Part shown: in pieces, positions 39,858 to 43,410 of the stretch
How positions within the stretch are numbered: the stretch's first letter is position 1
How the letters are laid out: the number at the start of each line of letters is the position of its first letter
Source: a virus
Length of the DNA: 43,410 bases
Strand: one strand, 5' to 3'
Virus record (IMG/VR): IMGVR_UViG_3300030102_000996
Span: 1 to 43,410 of that record
Position numbers and translations under genes: made by a program
Notes under the pieces: generated by a model
Seen by the model: only the letters and a program-made list of their open reading frames with translations
The model's database searches: none
Told to the model about the DNA's origin: nothing

Positions 39858-41216
39858 ATGACAACATTCGTCATACCAGAAGAGGCAAAAGAAGAGATAG
39901 TAAAAAGAAAGATGGCAGGAGCAACATGGAGTGCTTTATCAAGATGGGTAGAGGATAGATGGGGTGTAGCAGTTCACCGAACTACACTACAGAAGTGGTA
40001 CGATAGAGAAGTAGAGCTACTCGATGAACAACAGTCACAAGACATGGAAGATATGCAGACAGATTTTACACCTGAAGCACATGTTAAACTGGCTAAAAAA
40101 GTAGAAACTTATAAAGCGGAATCTAGATATTGGAAAAAAGTTGCAGAAGCAGCTATCAAAAAAGACGCTAAAGAAAATCTTCTAATAGAATCAATTAAAA
40201 AATTTACCCCTTCATATAAAGAAGTAAAGAAATATAAACGCCGAAAGCCTACAGGTAAGATAAAAGGGGACAGCACACAGTCCATGATAGCCCCACTCAC
40301 GGATACCCACATTGGTGATAATGTAGAATCTGACCAGATGTTAGGCTTAAATGAATATAATATTGATGTATTTAATAAAAGATTATATGGATGGGCAAAT
40401 CAAATTATTACATTAGCAGAACTTAGGCGTAATTCCGCAGACGTTGGAGAGCTTATAGTTCCAATGTTAGGTGACATGATTAGTGGGGATATCCACGAAG
40501 AGTTAGCACGGACTAACAATGACCACTGTATGGGACAAATGATTAGAGGAGCTAACCTTATATCACAAGCACTTATGCTTATAGCTCCACACTTTGATAA
40601 AGTAAGGGTTGCATGCGTAGTAGGTAATCATGGTCGTATGACTAGGAAGCCACCTATGAAAGATAAGTACATGGACTGGGATTACATGTTGTATCAGTGG
40701 ATTGCTGTATTCTGTCAAGAGCAGAAAAACATAGAGTTTCACATTCCAAAGTCTTTTATGACTACAATCAAAGTATGTAACAGAGATATCTTATTAGCAC
40801 ACGGAGACTTCATCAATGGTGGTGGAAGTGGCACTGCAATCAGTCGAGGTGTAAATAACATGCGAAATGTTATGGCATTTAGAAAAGGATTAGTAGATGA
40901 AATGCAGCAATTACAAGACAATGCTTTAGAAAATGTGCCTGATAAATTTGAAACAGCCTTACTTGGACATTTTCATAGAGTAGACGAAGTTGATATAGGA
41001 ACGGGAGCTGTACATATCTGTGGTTGCATGAAGGGTGGAGATGAATATGCTATGCAAAGAGTTCAAGCTATTAATAAACCAAGGCAAATAGTTTTATATT
41101 ATCACCCTAAATACGGCGAGATTGGTAAAGAAATTGTTTACCTAAACAGATATGATTCTCGTAAGGGTCAATTCAATGACATACTACCTGATGTATGGTC
41201 TAAAACTTTTAAGTAA
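39858..41216 (+). CDS. HTH domain fused to calcineurin-like metallophosphoesterase (452 aa)
   Basis: Residues 21-52 form a helix-turn-helix (GATWSALSRWVEDRW, then TTLQKWYDREV) similar to that of the small terminase. A charged coiled segment (55-135) leads to a metallophosphoesterase domain: D149-x-H151 (TDTHIGD), GDMISGD 205-211, GNHGR 256-260, AHGD 314-317 and GHFH 370-373, a complete di-metal set. Substrates may be DNA ends, nucleotides or phosphoproteins. Placement between portal and capsid genes suggests a role in packaging or head maturation. The DNA-binding fusion favours a nuclease or DNA phosphatase; this is inference. Confidence 0.85.
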   Translation: MTTFVIPEEAKEEIVKRKMAGATWSALSRWVEDRWGVAVHRTTLQKWYDREVELLDEQQSQDMEDMQTDFTPEAHVKLAKKVETYKAESRYWKKVAEAAIKKDAKENLLIESIKKFTPSYKEVKKYKRRKPTGKIKGDSTQSMIAPLTDTHIGDNVESDQMLGLNEYNIDVFNKRLYGWANQIITLAELRRNSADVGELIVPMLGDMISGDIHEELARTNNDHCMGQMIRGANLISQALMLIAPHFDKVRVACVVGNHGRMTRKPPMKDKYMDWDYMLYQWIAVFCQEQKNIEFHIPKSFMTTIKVCNRDILLAHGDFINGGGSGTAISRGVNNMRNVMAFRKGLVDEMQQLQDNALENVPDKFETALLGHFHRVDEVDIGTGAVHICGCMKGGDEYAMQRVQAINKPRQIVLYYHPKYGEIGKEIVYLNRYDSRKGQFNDILPDVWSKTFK

Positions 41217-41229
41217 ACAGGTTTAAAGT

Positions 41230-41238
41230 AGTATAATA
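41230..41238 (+). promoter_or_regulatory. Putative late promoter AGTATAATA (copy 7)
   Basis: TAAAGTAGTATAATAAG lies in the 41-nt gap after the phosphoesterase gene, 19 nt before ATG 41258 and just before AAAGGAG. No -35 box (TTAAGT at 17-nt spacing). Confidence 0.55.
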
Positions 41239-41257
41239 AGTACAAAGGAGATTTATT

Positions 41258-41647
41258 ATGGCTACAGCTGAACAAAATGCTGCTTTTAGAGCTTTTATAA
41301 AAGAATTAATAGAAAGATTTGCTACTAATGTGTATGAAAACTCACAAGCGTCAGTCCCTGTAGTTACTGGTGAATTAAAAGCTTCTGGAAGTCTTAGAAA
41401 AATAAATAACGGTTATGAAATTAAATACTCAGCTCCTTATGCATCGTTAATTGATGGTATGGGGGAGGATTTTACCATGATTTTTAGACGAGGTGATAAA
41501 CCTTTTAGATTTCCAAAATCTCCTCAGACCGCTAGTGGTTTTGTTTCAAATAGTGTTAAAAATACTGCTGAAGAGGGCATGCGTTCTTTGATTTATGCGG
41601 CTAATGGTGGTCCAGCTTCAGCTCAATATAATTTTTACATACAATAG
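41258..41647 (+). CDS. HK97 gp10-like neck/tail-completion protein (129 aa)
   Basis: An N-terminal helix (FRAFIKELIERFATNVYENSQ) is followed by SVPVVTGELKASGSLRK and YEIKYSAPYASLIDGM, the hallmark of the HK97 gp10/phage neck family (V-x-T-G-x-L-x-x-S, then a strand pair and Y-A-x-x-x-x-x-G). Such proteins join the connector to the tail. The RFPKSPQTASGF and IYAANGGPA parts close the domain. It has its own promoter-like motif and AAAGGAG. It is separated from the connector genes at 10790-12377, unless the genome is circular. Confidence 0.7.
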   Translation: MATAEQNAAFRAFIKELIERFATNVYENSQASVPVVTGELKASGSLRKINNGYEIKYSAPYASLIDGMGEDFTMIFRRGDKPFRFPKSPQTASGFVSNSVKNTAEEGMRSLIYAANGGPASAQYNFYIQ

Positions 41648-41662
41648 AAAAGGATAACAGAA

Positions 41663-41878
41663 ATGGTAGACATCGAAAACGTAACAGATGAACAGGAATG
41701 GCTAATAGCTAGACATTCTAGGATGGTAGGTAAGATTTTAGACCTAGTAGAGACTGCAATGCCCGAAGGTAAACAGTGTGAAAAGCTTAAGAAACTACTA
41801 CAAGTTCCACTATACGACTTTAGAAATGATATGCTGCGTTTACAAAGCGGTGACGCAGACATAAGTATCGTTGAGTAA
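41663..41878 (+). CDS. Small helical protein before the scaffold gene (71 aa)
   Basis: An acidic start (MVDIENVTDEQEWLIARHS) is followed by helices: MVGKILDLVETAMPEG and QCEKLKKLLQVPLYDFRNDML. Small proteins with this QxxKLKKLL...LYDFRN pattern are present in other tailed phages without known role, as far as I recall. The start follows AGGATAAC-type weak site after a 15-nt gap, so it shares the 41230 transcript. Possibly a head-assembly accessory. Confidence 0.6.
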   Translation: MVDIENVTDEQEWLIARHSRMVGKILDLVETAMPEGKQCEKLKKLLQVPLYDFRNDMLRLQSGDADISIVE

Positions 41879-41909
41879 GCGTATATTTTTTTATATTTCT
41901 ATATAAATT

Positions 41910-41918
41910 AGTATAATA
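41910..41918 (+). promoter_or_regulatory. Putative late promoter TTAGTATAATA (copy 8)
   Basis: AAATTAGTATAATATAAG lies in the 158-nt gap before the scaffold and capsid genes and nearly repeats copies 3 and 4. The start codon is 118 nt downstream, giving the longest leader in the window. The right half overlaps an inverted repeat (41913-41921 with 41933-41941). Confidence 0.6.
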
Positions 41919-41945
41919 TAAGTGTACATAAATTATATTATGTTT

Positions 41946-41981
41946 TAAGAAGGTCGGGGGTGGCTTAGACCAACCTTTTTA
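41946..41981 (+). terminator. Leader hairpin, attenuator/terminator-like, upstream of scaffold and capsid genes
   Basis: AAGAAGGT (41947-41954) pairs with ACCTTTTT (41973-41980), one G-U included, and after a C/A mismatch GG pairs with CC (41970-41971). The right arm is a T run. GACC at 41968-41971 could alternatively pair with GGTC at 41952-41955 or 41982-41985, so mutually exclusive folds exist. The rest of the gap up to 42036 is AT-rich with AAGGAGG as the ribosome binding site. Confidence 0.45.
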
Positions 41982-42036
41982 GGTCGAAAATTAATTTATA
42001 GTTAAAAAAAACATCAAGAAAGAAGGAGGACATAAT

Positions 42037-42918
42037 ATGTCTGACGAAATTCTAAATAGAATTGAAAAGCACATGGAAGGTACGCAGTTAGGATTAGCTG
42101 CACTATCAGAAGTGTTGCAAAAAATGGATGCAAGAATCGAAAACGAAGCAGAAGCTTCATACGAACTTGCAAAAGCAGAAGAAGAAGCTTTGGAAAAAGA
42201 AGCTTTGGTGAGAGATATTGCTAAGGCAGTATTAATCGAACTATCGGACCAAGGTATGGATGTTGACGGTACTGACATCGAAAACGTAGGAAAGCCTGAC
42301 CCGACCAAAGGTGCAACTGCTACACCTAACTACATTGGTGACGCTGATGACTCATCTGAAACTGTAACGCCAAGAACTGATATCTCTGAACAACAGGCAT
42401 CAATCATGGCTGAAAAGAAAGAAGATGAAAAAGAAGAAGAAAAAGCGTACACTAAAATGGGTATGAACAAAGCAGAAGGTGAAGAAGACAAAGACAAAGA
42501 AGAAGGCGATGAAGAAGAAAAAGCTATGGGTTTCCCTAAGAAAGAGAAAGCCATGCACGAAGGCGGAGATGAAGACAAAGAAGATGACGAAGGTGACGAT
42601 GACGATGACGTAAAGAAATTATTCAAACAAATGAGTTCTTTACAGAAACAAATCGAATCATTAGACATCTCTAAAGCTGTCAAAGACGAATCCGAGAACA
42701 GACTACGAAAAATGGGATTCAAGGAAGAGAATGGATTACAGAAACCACAATTGACTAACGTGTTTGGAGCAGATGAAACTCCAATCAAGAAGGCTCAAAA
42801 TGTGAATGATGTAGTCGACCAACTTACAAACTTGTCTTACAAAGAACTCAGAAAAATGCAAGAGTTCAAGAGACAAGGTTTAACAGAGAACTTGCCAGAC
42901 GAAATAGCAAATCTCTAA
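42037..42918 (+). CDS. Acidic scaffold / prohead core-like protein (293 aa)
   Basis: It lies directly before the major capsid gene, the standard position of a scaffolding protein. The N-terminal helix (LNRIEKHMEGTQLGLAAL) and a Glu/Ala coiled segment (KAEEEALEKEALVRDI) are followed by a highly charged Glu/Lys/Asp low-complexity region (residues about 125-195) and a C-terminal helical part (LQKQIESLDISKAV, YKELRKMQEFKRQG). No protease catalytic triad is visible. Codons are enriched in C-ending forms compared with early genes, suggesting high expression. AAGGAGG precedes the start. Confidence 0.7.
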   Translation: MSDEILNRIEKHMEGTQLGLAALSEVLQKMDARIENEAEASYELAKAEEEALEKEALVRDIAKAVLIELSDQGMDVDGTDIENVGKPDPTKGATATPNYIGDADDSSETVTPRTDISEQQASIMAEKKEDEKEEEKAYTKMGMNKAEGEEDKDKEEGDEEEKAMGFPKKEKAMHEGGDEDKEDDEGDDDDDVKKLFKQMSSLQKQIESLDISKAVKDESENRLRKMGFKEENGLQKPQLTNVFGADETPIKKAQNVNDVVDQLTNLSYKELRKMQEFKRQGLTENLPDEIANL

Positions 42919-42956
42919 ACTTAAATTAAAACTAGAAAAACGAGGAGATAATAATT

Positions 42957-43410
42957 ATGCCTTCACTAAGTGAATACATAGCTCAATCGAATAGAGGACT
43001 AAACCAGTCTGTATTCGGTCCTGAGTACTTATCAAAAGCGTTTAATGCAGCGAACACAGGAACTGCTGATGCAATCTATACGACTACATCTGCGGATAAC
43101 GTGTTCACGTCTACTTTCGGAAGAAAAGTATGGCAGTCATTGAACAACCAAACTCGTTTCTTCAACGCAATCCCAAGAACAGTTTTCGGTAACACCGTTG
43201 GTTGGAGGGTGAGAACAGATAGAGGTACACAAAGGTCTCGACCAATAACAGAGACTGGTAGTTTACCAGATATCGATGTTTCAAACCTAGAAACAATCTC
43301 TAGCTTGCCTAAGATTATTTCTACTTCATTCGGTGCTTCTGTGAAAGCAATGTACACTGCCCAATTAGAAGGTGGTGTCGGTGACGTATTAGCGTTGGAA
43401 AACGAAAACG
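42957..43410 (+). CDS. Major capsid protein, N-terminal 151 residues (3' truncated)
   Basis: An open frame from ATG 42957 after GAGGAG runs to the window end. The product starts MPSLSEYIAQSNRGLNQSVFG. ENFLSKAF-type and VWQSLNNQTRFFNAIPRTVFGN segments, then TETGSLPDIDVSN and FGASVKAMYTAQLEGG, correspond to the N-arm, spine helix and P-domain start of HK97-fold capsid proteins of this phage type. Phe codons are TTC in 7 of 8 cases and Asn codons AAC in 10 of 12, unlike the rest of the genome, as expected for the most abundant protein. The C-terminus lies outside the window. Confidence 0.75.
   Translation, partial: MPSLSEYIAQSNRGLNQSVFGPEYLSKAFNAANTGTADAIYTTTSADNVFTSTFGRKVWQSLNNQTRFFNAIPRTVFGNTVGWRVRTDRGTQRSRPITETGSLPDIDVSNLETISSLPKIISTSFGASVKAMYTAQLEGGVGDVLALENEN

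Noticed and set aside
42330-42788. Long minus-strand frame rich in Ser opposite the scaffold gene
   Set aside because: The poly-Ser product arises from the GAA/GAT/GAC-rich low-complexity coding of the + strand gene.

Overview
The window is a stretch of a tailed double-stranded DNA bacteriophage genome (Caudoviricetes). It is AT-rich. Every gene I can support lies on the + strand, the genes are tightly packed and often overlap by 1-14 nt, and no gap exceeds about 160 nt. It runs from the 3' end of one gene (positions 1-305) into the first 151 codons of the major capsid protein (42957-43410), so it is a partial genome or a linearised circular one. I see no integrase, repressor, tRNA, CRISPR array or insertion sequence, which suggests a virulent phage. 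Most genes have clear AGGAG-type ribosome binding sites, so the host uses Shine-Dalgarno initiation, which argues against Bacteroidota. Low GC, a class II ribonucleotide reductase, a phage-encoded ribosomal protein bS21 and fibre modules of a type I associate with marine phages together suggest an aquatic, probably marine, AT-rich bacterial host. A SAR11-like alphaproteobacterium is possible but not shown.

Layout. (1) 1-10056, adhesion region: three related fibre proteins (309-2594, 2975-4630, 5031-5930), a duplicated 108-residue protein (2637, 5962), a duplicated 130/135-residue protein (4639, 9649) and three tandem beta-helix or tailspike-like proteins (6298, 7380, 8420). (2) 10131-20677, connector and tail: head-tail adaptor, tail-terminator-like protein, tail tube candidate, a tail assembly chaperone pair joined by a -1 frameshift at an A7 site, a very short tape measure candidate, a distal tail protein and a 1362-residue hub/fibre ending in an S74 intramolecular chaperone. 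(3) 20677-21550, regulation: an HTH/zinc protein overlapping a sigma-70-like factor. (4) 21551-31944, replication, recombination and nucleotide metabolism: DnaB-type helicase, zinc ribbon protein, DnaG-type primase, SSB-like protein, family A DNA polymerase, bS21, DUF3310 protein, MazG-like protein, RecA, DUF559/Vsr-like nuclease, Cas4-like Fe-S nuclease and RuvC-like resolvase, plus two small membrane proteins. (5) 31931-43410, packaging and head: small and large terminase, class II RNR, portal, an HTH-metallophosphoesterase fusion, gp10-like neck protein, acidic scaffold-like protein and major capsid protein.

How it fits together. The same 9-mer, AGTATAATA, precedes nearly every structural operon (2609, 5934, 10064, 12386, 31080, 36471, 41230, 41910) without a recognisable -35 box, and is absent in front of the replication genes. 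With a phage sigma factor at 21023-21550 this suggests a T4 gp55-like late transcription programme. The replication genes form one translationally coupled operon in which the polymerase Shine-Dalgarno site is buried in an 11-bp perfect hairpin (24684-24715). The most noteworthy items are this sigma/promoter pairing, the viral bS21 gene coupled to the polymerase, the HTH-phosphoesterase fusion in the head module, and the expanded, internally repetitive adhesin cassette. No lysis enzyme was recognised.
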